Assembly: GCA_964035795.1 (NCBI GenBank)
Contig: OZ038321.1
Location: forward strand, 7,290,079 to 7,354,078
Direction of reading: 5' to 3'
Source of the DNA: Pterobdella sp. o SKG-2022
Taxonomy: Eukaryota; Annelida; Clitellata; Hirudinida; Piscicolidae
DNA: 64,000 nucleotides
Part shown: one piece after another, positions 14,101 to 26,200 of the stretch
Numbering within the stretch: the first letter of the stretch is position 1
Layout: the number at the start of each line of letters is the position of its first letter
Notes under the pieces: generated by a model
Databases searched by the model: none
The model's input: the letters and a program-made list of their open reading frames with translations, nothing else
What the model was told of the DNA's origin: nothing
Position numbers and translations under genes: made by a program

Positions 14101-14173
14101 TTTTATTAATAAAAAATCTAACTTTAATCAAAATTCCAGGACTTCTGCGAATTTCTACGCTCAAATCGTCCAT
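8156..14173 (-). CDS. FMR1: FMR1/FXR-family RNA-binding protein, complete 14-exon gene
   Basis: FMRP/FXR proteins bind mRNA and ribosomes and control translation and RNP granules. Exons on the minus strand: 14123-14173, 13761-13813, 13618-13708, 13390-13547, 12817-12882, 11832-11919, 10731-10847, 10331-10507, 10142-10220, 9825-9946, 9571-9654, 9365-9477, 8977-9149, 8156-8295. They sum to 1512 nt and close in frame, giving 503 aa. Domains: tandem Agenet/Tudor (starts [28 protein letters not shown]), KH0-like linker ([12 protein letters not shown]), KH1 with [14 protein letters not shown] (GxxG = GSHG), KH2 with [18 protein letters not shown] (GxxG = GKHG), then [18 protein letters not shown], a coiled stretch [16 protein letters not shown], and a Gly/Arg-rich tail with RGG/RGR motifs. 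The residue before RVIGKHG is Ala where vertebrates have Gly. The tail is shorter than in human FMRP (about 630 aa). An extra exon between the last two cannot be excluded. Single-copy invertebrate homologue of FMR1/FXR1/FXR2. Confidence 0.95.
11521..11680 (-). repeat. tRNA-derived SINE (family B) in an FXR-region intron
   Basis: On the minus strand a tRNA-like head (A box TAGCTCAGnTGGTAGA form, B box like GGATTCGATCC, here decayed) is followed by a body containing TAGCAAG and a tail ending near AAGCGCTTTATAAATAC. It matches the copy at 57774-57950 along most of its length. Confidence 0.75.
12982..13129. repeat. MITE-like inverted repeat with arms of about 37 bp
   Basis: The left arm beginning AAACTTTAAAAACATCAATT is the near-perfect reverse complement of the right arm ending AATTGATGTTTTTAAAGTTT. 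The inside contains GCTAACGTTTTATGATAAGG, which recurs at 39705-39800. It lies in an FXR intron. No transposase is encoded. The size of 148 bp and long arms fit a non-autonomous DNA transposon. Confidence 0.75.
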
Positions 14174-14879
14174 TTTTCAAAATAAAATAGTTTTTTAACC
14201 ATAGTGATGAAACTAAAGCGCGATAGTATATAAATTAGAAAATGCATTTTGAAAATTTTGCTATTGTTTTGATATAATACCCCCAAAATCTTTGTTTTTG
14301 CATTTATTAAAAAATTTAATTTTTTTAATGCCGAATAAATTCGAAGGACATAATTGATCAAAGCTTGCACAAACTAATTTAATTATAATTCATATGCGAA
14401 ATAAAAATAAAATTAATAAATAATAACACTTGATAGGAAAAGTAATAATATCCTCTCAGGTGTTCCAATTTTTGGATCACTAGGCAAATCACTAGGTTGT
14501 TTTTTTTATAAACTCTTTTTTCATGTTTATATTAGAGCACCATAAACAATTCTGTTAGTCATGTCATCAAAATAACTTAAATTAAATAAAATTAGGTTAA
14601 AAAAATAGGGTCAATATATGTAGAGAAACCACTCATAAAAATTATTTTTGGGCATGCCCAATTAGGTGAATCAGACGCTTCTATATATCCATCCATATTA
14701 ATACGATTTTTTTCATATATATACAAAAATTTTTCTCGAAGTGTCTTTTCTATAAAATTTCCATATATTCATCTCGAATAAGGAATATGAGCAAGTTTTT
14801 AAAAGTGAAATGCTAACTACTAGTTTTATTAATGATTGTTAGTTTCATTAAAAATAAAATTTAACAGAATAAAGCAAAA
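14174..14879. promoter_or_regulatory. Shared upstream region of divergent FXR and PARP genes
   Basis: About 700 bp separate the FXR ATG (minus strand) from the PARP ATG (plus strand). It is A/T-rich, with no repeat I recognise and no clear core-promoter motif. Bidirectional promoter activity is inferred from layout. Confidence 0.4.
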
Positions 14880-17264
14880 ATGAGAAGAACAAGTAGTAGA
14901 AAAATGGTGAAGAAAAGTGTTATCAAAAGTCAAATAAGTTCAAAAATTGTCAAGAAACCCATCAAAAAGAAGGATTTATTACATGGAAAAAATCAGTTTT
15001 TAGCTGTCAAAAATGAGACTGGTGAGGAAAATGTATTTATGATCAATCTAAAAAGTATTTCAATCTTTTAAACTGAATAACCATTCAAGTTGGAACACTT
15101 CACAGGTGGATTTTATTTGTGCCAATCCAAACAAGAGATTCATGATAACATGAAAAAATTCTCAACTCAATGGTTGGAAGAGACAAAGAAAAACTCAAAA
15201 CATTATAAACTTGGGGGAAGTGATCAGATCCCTGTGGACAGTATCATCTGTCATGTTTGTGAATCCTTACGCTCAAATTATATAAAATAAAAATATAAAA
15301 TATTCAAAAAAACAAATACTAGTCTGTTCAATAAATAATTGATAATTGTTGTTTTACTTATAGAAAGATTTTTTCAACATTAGATTCAAACTAACATTCA
15401 AATCATTTTTCAATCAAATTAAAATTATTCAAATGTTTCCAATTAATTTTATGTCATAGTTGGAATTGAAAAGTGATGGAAAACACTATGAGTTGAAGGA
15501 GGCTGACAAAAAACATATCTTAAAAGAGCTGAATATGGATGTTAAAGAGGAAGTCAGTGAATCAGAAGGTGAAACTATGCATTATTAATGATTGCTGTAA
15601 ATAGATATGTTTGAAACTCTGAGCTTGTTATAGTTAACTCAAAAAATGTTTAAATAAAAACAAGATTTTAAATTTTTATATTTAATAATTAAAGGCTTCA
15701 ATGTAAAAATGTATCATCAATTAAATAAAATTGTTTAGTAATGTCAAATAGTAATGGTGATGATGATGATGATTGTGGTTTTAACTCTAATGAAGGTGGT
15801 ACTGATGTTTTTGATGATTGTGGTGGTTATAATGATGATGATTCAGTGCATAAAAATTAACTAGATGATACTGCTGTAAAAAAAGCAAGAGGAAGCAGGA
15901 AGGTGGTGCCAAAAAAAGAAAAAAAAACAAGTAATAAGCGTTTGGTATTTTTTACTTAGAGATAAGGTCTTTAGGAGTATAAAAATAGTTAAAAGATTGT
16001 TAAATACTTCAACTCCAGTTTTTAGAATTGGTTTTCCTTTTAATTATTTTTGTGCCTCAGTTTCTTTAGCGTTGTTAAAATGCACTAAAGCTATAAAAAT
16101 CTCGATATTTATTAATAACGACCAAATATTCAAAAATAATGGCTTTTAATTTCTTCTAAATCAAATTAAGGTCGTACAGTGAAAAGAAAGGTGCCAGTGA
16201 AGGCTAAAAAGGCAGCTGAGAGCAGTAAGACAAAAGGTAGCTGTTACATTATTTAATGAAATACACGAAGACTTGAATGCAGTAAAATTTTGATAAGTAC
16301 CTAAACCTTTCAGAAGATTTTTGACTGAAAATTCGGCAACACTAAGTTTCTATGTTTCCGAGTTTTTGGGCGTATTTTTAAAATTTTTATATAATATAAT
16401 ATGGTAAAATAAAGGTGTATGTTATGTTTTAAGGAAGTTTAAATTTTTCATATATTTTGAATATATACAATATAACTGATATTTTGAATATATATAGTAG
16501 TTATATTTGAATATATTCAATAATACATTTGAATATATGTATATTAGCACCTGTTCCACGGTGTATTTTTGCTACATTAAATTTTTAGCAAGCGCTTCGA
16601 TCTATAAGGAAAAGCGCTTTATAAATCACCCCATTACATTACATTATAAAATATAACACATTTGATTCAAAGTGAAGAAGCCGTCAAGAGGCAAAGGCTT
16701 GAAACCCAAACCACACATCAAAGTGTTGCTTGAAGATCCTCTCTTCCATACCAAGTCTGCCCATCAGTATTTTCACGGGCTCATCAACATCATCCCATCT
16801 CTCCATCAACATCATTCTATTCATCAACATAATTATGTCAACTACCATAATCAGTATTATCATACAAAACATATAAGGTATCACGTTGACGCTTTGTTTA
16901 TCCCTATTCTTGTCGTTCATATTGTTTCCTGCATTTTTATGTTGATGCATCTACATGAAGTGATATAGAAAAAGCGTTGTATAGGCATTTTGGGCAAGGC
17001 ATTGTAAGGCATGATGATAAATCAAAAAATCGCCTATTTGCACAAGCCAATGTTCAAGATAATTATATCGTAGTTTTTTAACATAATAGTACTAAGGATA
17101 ATGAAATAAGTTATTGTTATTGTTATTTTTATAAACCCTCTGATAGGGAAAAGGTACCCCGTATCTCGACATTAGCGGACAGCAGATTGGTGATGAGGGC
17201 TGTCAACCTGAATGATCAAAAACTCCTGCAATCCTACATCAATGACCGTGCCAACATCGCATCG
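14880..17264 (+). other. N-terminal basic region of the PARP gene (seven exons)
   Basis: Seven short exons whose phases run 1, 0, 1, 1, 1, 0, 0 without a break, which supports them as one reading frame. The product is rich in Lys and Arg (VKKARGSRKVVPKKEKK, VKRKVPVKAKKAAESSK, VKKPSRGKGLKPKPH) and looks like a DNA-binding or nuclear-targeting leader. Exons 1-3 code for a more ordered segment with GFYLCQSKQEIHDNMKKF and two similar stretches, KHYKLG and KHYELK. I do not recognise this segment as a named domain. No zinc fingers of PARP1 type are present. Confidence 0.6.
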
Positions 17265-20200
17265 GTGTGTGCTTGCTGCTTTCTATTTTATGATTTATAT
17301 TGCCTAACAGCAATATCTTAGTCATCATCATCGTCGTTTTGCGTCCGTTTCCTTGCTAGCATGGGTTTGACGAGGTCTCATAATGGCTCTTCTCCACAAT
17401 CTACGATCTTGGGCAAGTTCAGGATTGAGTTTCATTTTTCTAAGATCGTTGCTTACTAATGTTTTACTCGCTTACCCTCTACCACGACATGCCTGCAAGC
17501 ACTTGCTGGGTCACCAGCATGTAATCTCATTACATGCCCGAAACTTCTCAGTCTATTTTTGTGTACCATCTCAGTGATGTCTGGAATTCCCAGTCTGTCC
17601 CTCAATTCATCTGATGATCTGCCATTCTTTAAGCTTACATTGCACATCCACCTGCTCATCATCTTATCAGCTCTGGATATTCTAGTAATATCTTCCACCT
17701 TAAGAGGCCAGTCTCACTACCATAAACCATAACGCTCCTGACGCAAGCAGCAGATAAACGCCCTTTTTTTTTAACTGAAATGACCCGACAGGTAACAGTA
17801 CCCTAAAACTCTTCCAACCAGACCTTACACGGGCAATAGTTCTAGCTTCAGCTCCACCACCAGTACTAACCATATCTCCTAGATAACAAAATTTGTTAAC
17901 CACTTCATATTTATTTCCATGAAGTTCAACAGCCTTATAATCAACATCACTAACTTGAGGATCTAAACACGCCTTACATTTGAAGTTTATGGCAAAAACC
18001 AATTTTCTTTTTAGGCCACTACAGTGTTCGTGAACACAGTGGTTACATAGAGTGCAATGTATAGAACTGACGCCAACACCTTCAAAACACACTCTACAAG
18101 AGTGTTCTCTAGACTGGAAACTTGGACCATGACTCAGAGCACTGACCATAATCTTCGTTTTTTTCATGTTCAAAGACACTTGTTTTCAATACTGTTTTTC
18201 CAAGAACACTAACTATCCTCTAACTCTTATAGGCTTTTAGCAATAATCACCAAGTCATCAGCATGCAGCAATTCCCACACGGACCTATTTCTGCATTCAC
18301 TGGATCTCGCTTCTAGAACAATGATGAAGAGTAAAGGACTCAGTACAGAACCTTGGTGGACACCAACCTTCACACTGAACTTGTTACCCAGCACATAGCC
18401 ATGACCATCCTTACTAACCACTCCATCACCCCAAGCTTCCTCAAGAACCATCTAACAAATTTTCTTGGAACTCTATCCAAGGCTTTTTCTAGGTCAACAA
18501 AGGCAAAGTACAATTTTTTTTTTGTTGCCAAAATACCTTTCTTGAAACTGTCGAGCTATGAAAATAGCATTGATGGTACCTCTACCTGGCATGAATCCGA
18601 ACTACATTGAGTCGATACTTACCTGTCCTCTAATTTCTTTCTCACTAAACTTTTCGAACCGTCTCGATGTTGCACCTTGACGGTGAAGGACGGTTTGTGT
18701 GTCCCAGTGACTCCTAAAGCTATATGAGCGGGGGCTTTGGCTTCTGGAAGGTTCAACCATGCTCAGGAATTTGAGGAGTAAGGTCCAGACAAAACGGTGC
18801 ATCTTGGCCCTCCAGTTTGGGGGTTGTGCTGCGGGTTAACTACCTACACATAGAAAAAAGGCAAGTTACAGAAACCAACAACAACTATAACCAGAAATCC
18901 TCTGTTCCCTTAGGAGCCTAAAGGAATAATAATAATAAAACTTTTCGAAGACCTTCATCAAGTGCTCCAAGTTTCAAACTTCTATAATTCCTTCTGTCAG
19001 TCGCCTCACCCTTGTTTTCGAAGCAGTTGAGGATCACGCTCGTATTAGTCTTCAAGTATTTTATATTTATCTAAAATACCATTGAAAAGGTCTGTCACTT
19101 AACCAGAAGCTTGCAATATTTCTGCAACAACACCAGAACTACCAGCTGCTTTACCACACTTCATTCTGCCCAAAACTCTTCTCACTGTGTCGACTTCTAT
19201 TTAGGCCGCGATCCAATTGTGGGATCGTTTAGTGCTAATGACTCCTTATTCCAATCAAACTTCTCATTCATCTTGAGAAAGAAGATATCACTAAAATATT
19301 TACAGCCGATAAGACAATGATCAGGTGGATGTGCTTTGGGACACTTGCCCCAATGTTAAGACCAACCTTGGTTTCGATAGTGTGTGAACCGACCCATAAG
19401 AGCAGCAAAGCTTCTAGAAAAGTGGATGGTTCTAGTGAAAAATTGAGACTCCTATATCAGCTTCAGGGTAACAAAAAATGTTCAATTTAAGTTAGTAGCA
19501 TGGTCGATTATTTGAAGAACTAAGGGACAGATCAGACATTACTGACGTATGACTTAAAAAAGACTGAGGTACTTCGGGGTGTAATGAGGATTGATGCTGA
19601 AAACCCCTCAAATGCTTGCAGGTGTGTTGAGGTAAAAGGTAAAAGGATAAAGGAAGATCTGAAAAAGGTAAAAAGATAAATGAAGGTCTGAAAAAGGTAA
19701 AAAGATAAATGAAGGTCTGAAAATGCATTGCTAGCAACGAACTTAGAAAAAAAGACCAAAATTTGAAATTATTTGAAATTGTGAAGAGCCGTCAAATCCA
19801 TGGAAATAGATTTAAGACGCTGATGATAATAGGATAGCTTAATATTATCCATGTTAGTAGAGTGTTCCCATAGAAAGGTGATGTAAACTCATATTTTTCA
19901 TAGAGATAAATAATTTTTTTAGCAAAATAATTAAAGGTTGAGGAAAAATTATATATATCGTTGTAAAACTGGGTCTGGACATTGCTGTTTGGCAAAGGCT
20001 ACAGCGCAGCAATAGGTTCATGATCTGCTGGATATGTGGCGTTAAGCCAAAGAACAGAAGTCCATCATCAGCCTTTTTCACAAAACTCAAAATCCCTGAC
20101 ATTAGGATGCTACAACAGAGCCCTCGTCTTCGTTGGTATGATCACGTGAGACGTTCGTCCGTGTCTATCAAAGACGTGCTCAAACTTCCCCTGTTTAAAG

Positions 20201-23200
20201 GTCGTTTTCGTGGTAGACCTGCAAAATCCTGGTTGAGTTGCATTGAAACAGATATAAAATCTTATGGCCTGAAAAATGCAGACCGACTCAATAAAGTTGA
20301 GATGCATCAGCCGACTGCTGTCTATTCCAGCTACTGAGACTTTCACAGCAGTATAATCTAATATGAATTTTTGCATAAATATTAATTTAGAAAAAAAAGT
20401 ATGAGATTTAGAAATCATGGAAATTTTCTTATTCGAATAACACATTGATCAGACCTTAAATAACGAATGAACCTTTTCAGGTGCTGATCTGTAGGTGCAT
20501 GGACATGGAGGATGATGCAGTGACTTATGCCATCAAGAAGAAGAACTTCAACCTGTTGAAGATGCTGATAGATGAGATCAGCACGCCCAGAAGTGGTGTG
20601 GTGAGGCCACAACGAGCCAGCCTGCCTGCCTGCCTCTTGTCCTCCATCAATACCGGAGAGTAAGTGTGGTGTTGTCAGTTATGGTTGATGTTGTTACACT
20701 TTTAATGATTGAAAACAATTGGTGATTGTTTTGGCAAGACAATTGTTATTTTATCAAATGAACTGAATTCAACGCCTTGAAAAGATGATGATACTATTAG
20801 AAATATTAATAATGCGACAATAACTGGTTGAAACGAAGTATCAACTCTCGAATCGAAGGTACAACAAAGCGAGCTTGGCAGGCCTCCCTTACGTCAAGAA
20901 ACTTGCCATGAGTAGGGGATCAAAAGAAGGGAACAATGCTTTCTTGAAGGTAGTTTCGTGCATATATGTCATAAGGTGTTCCATTCTTGTAGTTTTTTCC
21001 TGCTTTGTATGCACAACCTTATGAAACATATCTGCTTATCTTTGTACGTTATATATCGTAGTCTATCATAATATCATCAAATCGATTGCTTTTTGATTAG
21101 CTAGTATTTTTTAGTATAAATAATTTATTTTGTATTGTCTGAAGATTTTTAAAATTCAACGATAATTCTCCAAGGATGACGCTAAAAGGCAAGACTATGG
21201 CAACTACTATGATTTGTTGTTTCAGCAAGTACTCGACAAAGCCACTCTAGATAAGTTTCTGCTTATCCTATCAGGAAAAAACGTACCATTCTAATTATTA
21301 TTTTCATTGTTTTTTTATCACTCATACAAGTATAATACCAATAAGTGACGTTTTCAGTAAATATATTTGAAGCCGTATTTTTAATAAAATAAATAATAAT
21401 AATAGCAGTAAAAATCGAAAATCATTTCAACCTAAATTTTAGATTTAGTTTATCTCAATAAACTTTTGATAATGAAATAGATTGCATCCTAATATATAGT
21501 CTAATCCTATTTTTACGAGATTAAACGGCTTGCTTAAAGGATGCCCAACCACCGCAGGACAGGGATTACATGCTAGACAATATACACGTGGCGGTGAGGG
21601 CAGGCAACGTGGCTCTGGCAAGCCTCCTAGTCAATGAGCACATAAAATGTGGCAGCAACTCCTATAATAATCTCCATCAAATAGTCAGTAAGACTTGATC
21701 TTTTTAGCTCATACTGCTGTACATGTCTCAGTAACTGAAGCTGACAGCAGTCGGCCTAGATTATTGATACTGTTATAGCGTAATTTATAATATAAGCCAT
21801 TTATAGTATGACAAGTTATAATTATAATATAATTGTTACATAATAGCATTATTAATTTTATTAGTATTATAGGTTTTTATTTATTTATTGTTATTATTGT
21901 TTAGACTATTATCATTCAAATTTGATGGTTAAATGCCAAAAATTAAAGAATTAGAGCCTAAAACATTTTATACCTTATCGACTGCTGCTAGCTTGCACGT
22001 AGTTGTCTCGTTATAAGGGCCATCCGGATATAGAATGGTTCGTCATAAACACTCCACTTCGTATCAAACTTACTTTTATATTCCATACGATGAACTGCAT
22101 TCGAATGTTTATTCTTGTTATAATAATGGTATTTATAACTATCAATCATGGAGTAGCACCCTGAAGCCTACCAATCACGCATAAAAAACCTCAACTTGGG
22201 CGATTTAATAGTTAATTTATACTTGGACTAATTATAAACCCAAATTTGAGTGAGGTTAGCTTATATTAATTTGAAATTCTCACTACCACCAGGTTTTAAG
22301 CACCACCAATCAGAAGCTGCCCACGGGGATAAGAGAGGCGTCTATTAAGAAGAAGCCATGGGATGGCAAAAAAGTGGGTTGCTTATAATCATTGTATCGA
22401 TTGATGTGATTGTCATCAAATTATTGTAAAAGATAACTGTAAATTGGTTTTCATGATGGTTTTCAATGGAGTCAAACTGACAAACGATGAGGATACTTTT
22501 GCTCATTCAAAATCAAATTTGCTTTTTCATATGCGTTAATATATTAATTAAAAAATGATAATGATAATAATATTAATAATAACAGTAATAATAATAACAA
22601 CAAAAATAATAACACTAATAACCCACTAACAAAGGTGACACCACTGCACTGCGCGGCCATAAACCCCAACCCATACTACATCTCCACACTCTACACCATC
22701 TACCCCGACTCACACCTAATCGACGCTAATGGCATGAAGCCCATCCATTATGCCGCAGCCTGCAATGGAGTTGGTCCTCTTAATTTCCTTCTCTCCAAGT
22801 ACGTTATAGCAGGGGATAGTGATAGCTTATGTTGATGATTTATTCGATTATTTAGGAGTTATTCGAAAATTTTTTTCATATAATTTAGCTATTCTACACA
22901 CACCACCATCATCACCACCAACCACACACACGCACGTCCATCACTACCACACCACCCAACACACCACTACTTTTCACCCAACATCACTTTAACAGAGGAA
23001 ACTTAGACGAGATAGATGGTTTGGGTAGGACACCCCTAATGATAGCAGCCAGCCTTGGCAGGAAGGATAATATTGAGTCTATCTTCAAAGGTTGCTGCAT
23101 TATTCAAATTATTTCATAAGTTCGTGTTAAAATTTTTCGTAGTGAGGTTGTTTAGATGCGAAAAAGAATTTTTTTCTAGTTTTTTAGATTTATTCAATAC

Positions 23201-26200
23201 ATAATGACGTCAAACGTAAATGTCAACCATATTAAATTATACTGCTGAACATATCCTAATGACTTAACTTGACAGAAGTTAGCTTAAATTATTGATACTA
23301 CTTATGGCGTAGATAATGTCGATAATATTGGTAATAATAATATCAACGTTAATGATAATAATAATAATAGTAATAATAAATATAGTTTTAGTATGAGCAT
23401 AAAATGGAAGCCGTTATGGAAAACGAAAAAGTTAAATATTATGGGATTTTAACGTTTATGTTGATAAATTAATCAAGGCAAGACTCCCAGACATAGTTGC
23501 CATGAAGAAAAAACTTTAAGAATGTTATATAATATACATAGCTATACCAGGAGATATTCAAACAGAAATATAAAAAAATATAAAAATACAAAGACTTGGC
23601 TATAGAAATATCCAGGTTATGGAAGGTGAAAACAACAATAATTCCGGTAGTAATAGGGGCTTTAAGAACAATAACAAACAAACTAACTAGTTATTTTAAA
23701 TTTATTGGCGTAAATATATCTTTCGAAACAATACAAAAATCAGCATTTCTCGGTAGTAGGCTTGTTTTAAGAAAAGTGCTGGAAAGGAGCCAGGAAAATA
23801 TGATTTGGGTCACTCTAGGCTTTTGAAAAAAGCTCGGTACCAAATTCATAACCGGCTTAGTCATGAGAAAGCACATAATTATAATAATAGAAACAAAAGC
23901 AACAATCATAACGAAGGTTGTAACACAATGACAGAAGCGGAGAAGTCGAAAGCGGAGGTGACGAAGGTGGGACTAGCAGGGGTGAACAGAACCAACATGA
24001 AGGACAAGAGAACCTTTTTTGGCTTCAGTGCCCTCCATTATGCCTGCTTCTTCAACCATTTGGTTTGTCTTTGTGCTTATGTTGCGTTTGGGGTCTAGAA
24101 ACTGCTGAAGTTAATGCCATTATAATCATACTCGTAATTGATTTGGTTTGGTTTAAGGCGGTTATAGGAGGAGTGATACTATTGTCGATTTTTATAAATA
24201 ATAATAATATCAGTATTAATATTAATAATAATGAAACTAATAATTACTTAGTGGTTCCAAAAATAATTATGAAAGGATATTAAACACAGACATATAGGAC
24301 TGTAATAGTTACTCAAGATAACTGTTTTAACTTTCCACAAAACTTTTGATAATTAAATGCGCATACAAAAATTCAAGCCAACCATTAGTTTAATGAAATG
24401 CAGAAAGCAATTTAGATGTACCCATTTTGAACTTGTGGATGATGTCATTAGATGCGATGATCATTCATACGATGTTTTGTGTTCATGTTTGCACAATAAT
24501 AATATCTTGCTGTTCTGTTTCTTTCAAGTGTTAATTTTGGATACACTATATTACCCATTCAACAAATCTTGTTTGAATCAATACAACACACATTTGCCAA
24601 TCAATATTAACACCACCTTAGTGTAAACCCATACCCCCCTCGAAACCACGGCAGGACTGCGCGTTGAAGCTGGTCGAGAAAGGAGCCTTCATAGAAAAGG
24701 CCTTGCCAGCTTCCAAAGGCAATCTCACTCCTTTGATGGTAGCTGCCAAGGGAGGTCATCTCAGCATTGTGCAGGCTCTTGTCGAGAAGGGAGCCAAGCC
24801 TGAGAAGAAAGGTGGGTTTTGTGTGCTGTAGAGTGGGTGTGTACGCTGGAGTATACTTTTGTTTATCCGTTATCTATCTTCTATTCAGGAGTTTCTTCAT
24901 GTTTCAATAATTTTTATAACTTTTTTTAATGTTTTTTTTAAATCCTTTCTTTTTCCACAATCCTTTTTTTGTTTAGCACTAAATTTTTGGTGTAGAAAAA
25001 CATGTAAAATATATTTTATTAGTTAAATAGTATAAATGCAGTAATATAAATTTTAATCGTACTAGTTATCACATCAAATAAAGCATGCATACACCACACC
25101 ACCACCACCAGACAAGCTGAAGAGAACAGCTCTGACACACGCATGTATGAACGGGCATACCCATGTGGCTTCTTATCTCCTCAACATCGGGTGCGACCCT
25201 AACCAGGCTGATACCTCAGGCAACACACCCCTTCATTATGCCGCTGCTTACGGCTGGTACTTCCCTGTTAAGGTGTGTTGTATGGTGTTTAATGATTGAG
25301 GTGTTTGGTGATGGAAGGCAGGGGAAAGGTGAGCTCTGAGGTTAATATAAATTGGGGGCTTTTATGTTTAAGTAAAAGTTGTTGGCCGCATAGCCCAGCT
25401 GGTAGAGCGTTAGACTATTTATCTAAAGTAACCGGGTTCAATCCCGCGCGGGCCGACAATTATACGCACAAGGAGTAGCGCCCTGTGAAACATCTGTTGA
25501 GCTAACTAAACCTCAATATGAGGCGACTAAAAGTCGATCTAAAAAAAAAAGTTTTTCATCGCATGTTTTCCAGATTTTCATCTTTTGAAGAGCATCTTTA
25601 TTATTTTTTATGTATCTTTTATTCAATTTTTGATTTTTTTCAGTTTTATTGCTTCACGACGATAAAAGCTTCTGATTATACAAATAATAAACATAAAAAG
25701 TTCAAAACAATCAACAACTAAGAAACTTATCAAAATTAGTGCAGAATTTTCATCAACATTATGTCTTAATAGTCCCATAAATAAATACACCAACAGCTTC
25801 TACTACAAGCAGAGGCAGACGTGGGTTGTGTCAACGATTGGAAACTAACTCCAATGGCTGTGGCCTACCTCAAGGGTCATATAGGACTCGCCAATATCCT
25901 CCTTGATGAGTCTAATGGGTGGGTTCATATGTTACATGTAGTGTTGTTTTGTGCAATCGATTAGTTTGAAACCATGGATTTTATTTATCTTTACTATGTC
26001 CATAAATCAGTGAAGTATGAATTGATTGATTGATTTACCAACATCACAGATCCATCGACTTTCGACTCAACGATGGCAACACTCTTTTAATGATGGCATG
26101 TTCTTCATTATTGGGAAATGACTCCATTGCTGAACAGGTGTCTAATATAGTAGAGTTTGTAAGCTCGAAGCAGCTATAATTCAACAATAATGTTCCAACA

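Noticed and set aside
15738..15840. Short acidic ORF starting MSNSNGDDDDDCGF
   Set aside because: It ends in a stop before the next acceptor and the phase of neighbouring PARP exons is complete without it. It could be an alternative exon but there is no support.
25384..25455. Possible functional tRNA gene
   Set aside because: The cloverleaf is imperfect (acceptor stem lacks one C), the copy is followed by a SINE body and poly(A), and several sister copies exist, so it is a SINE head.
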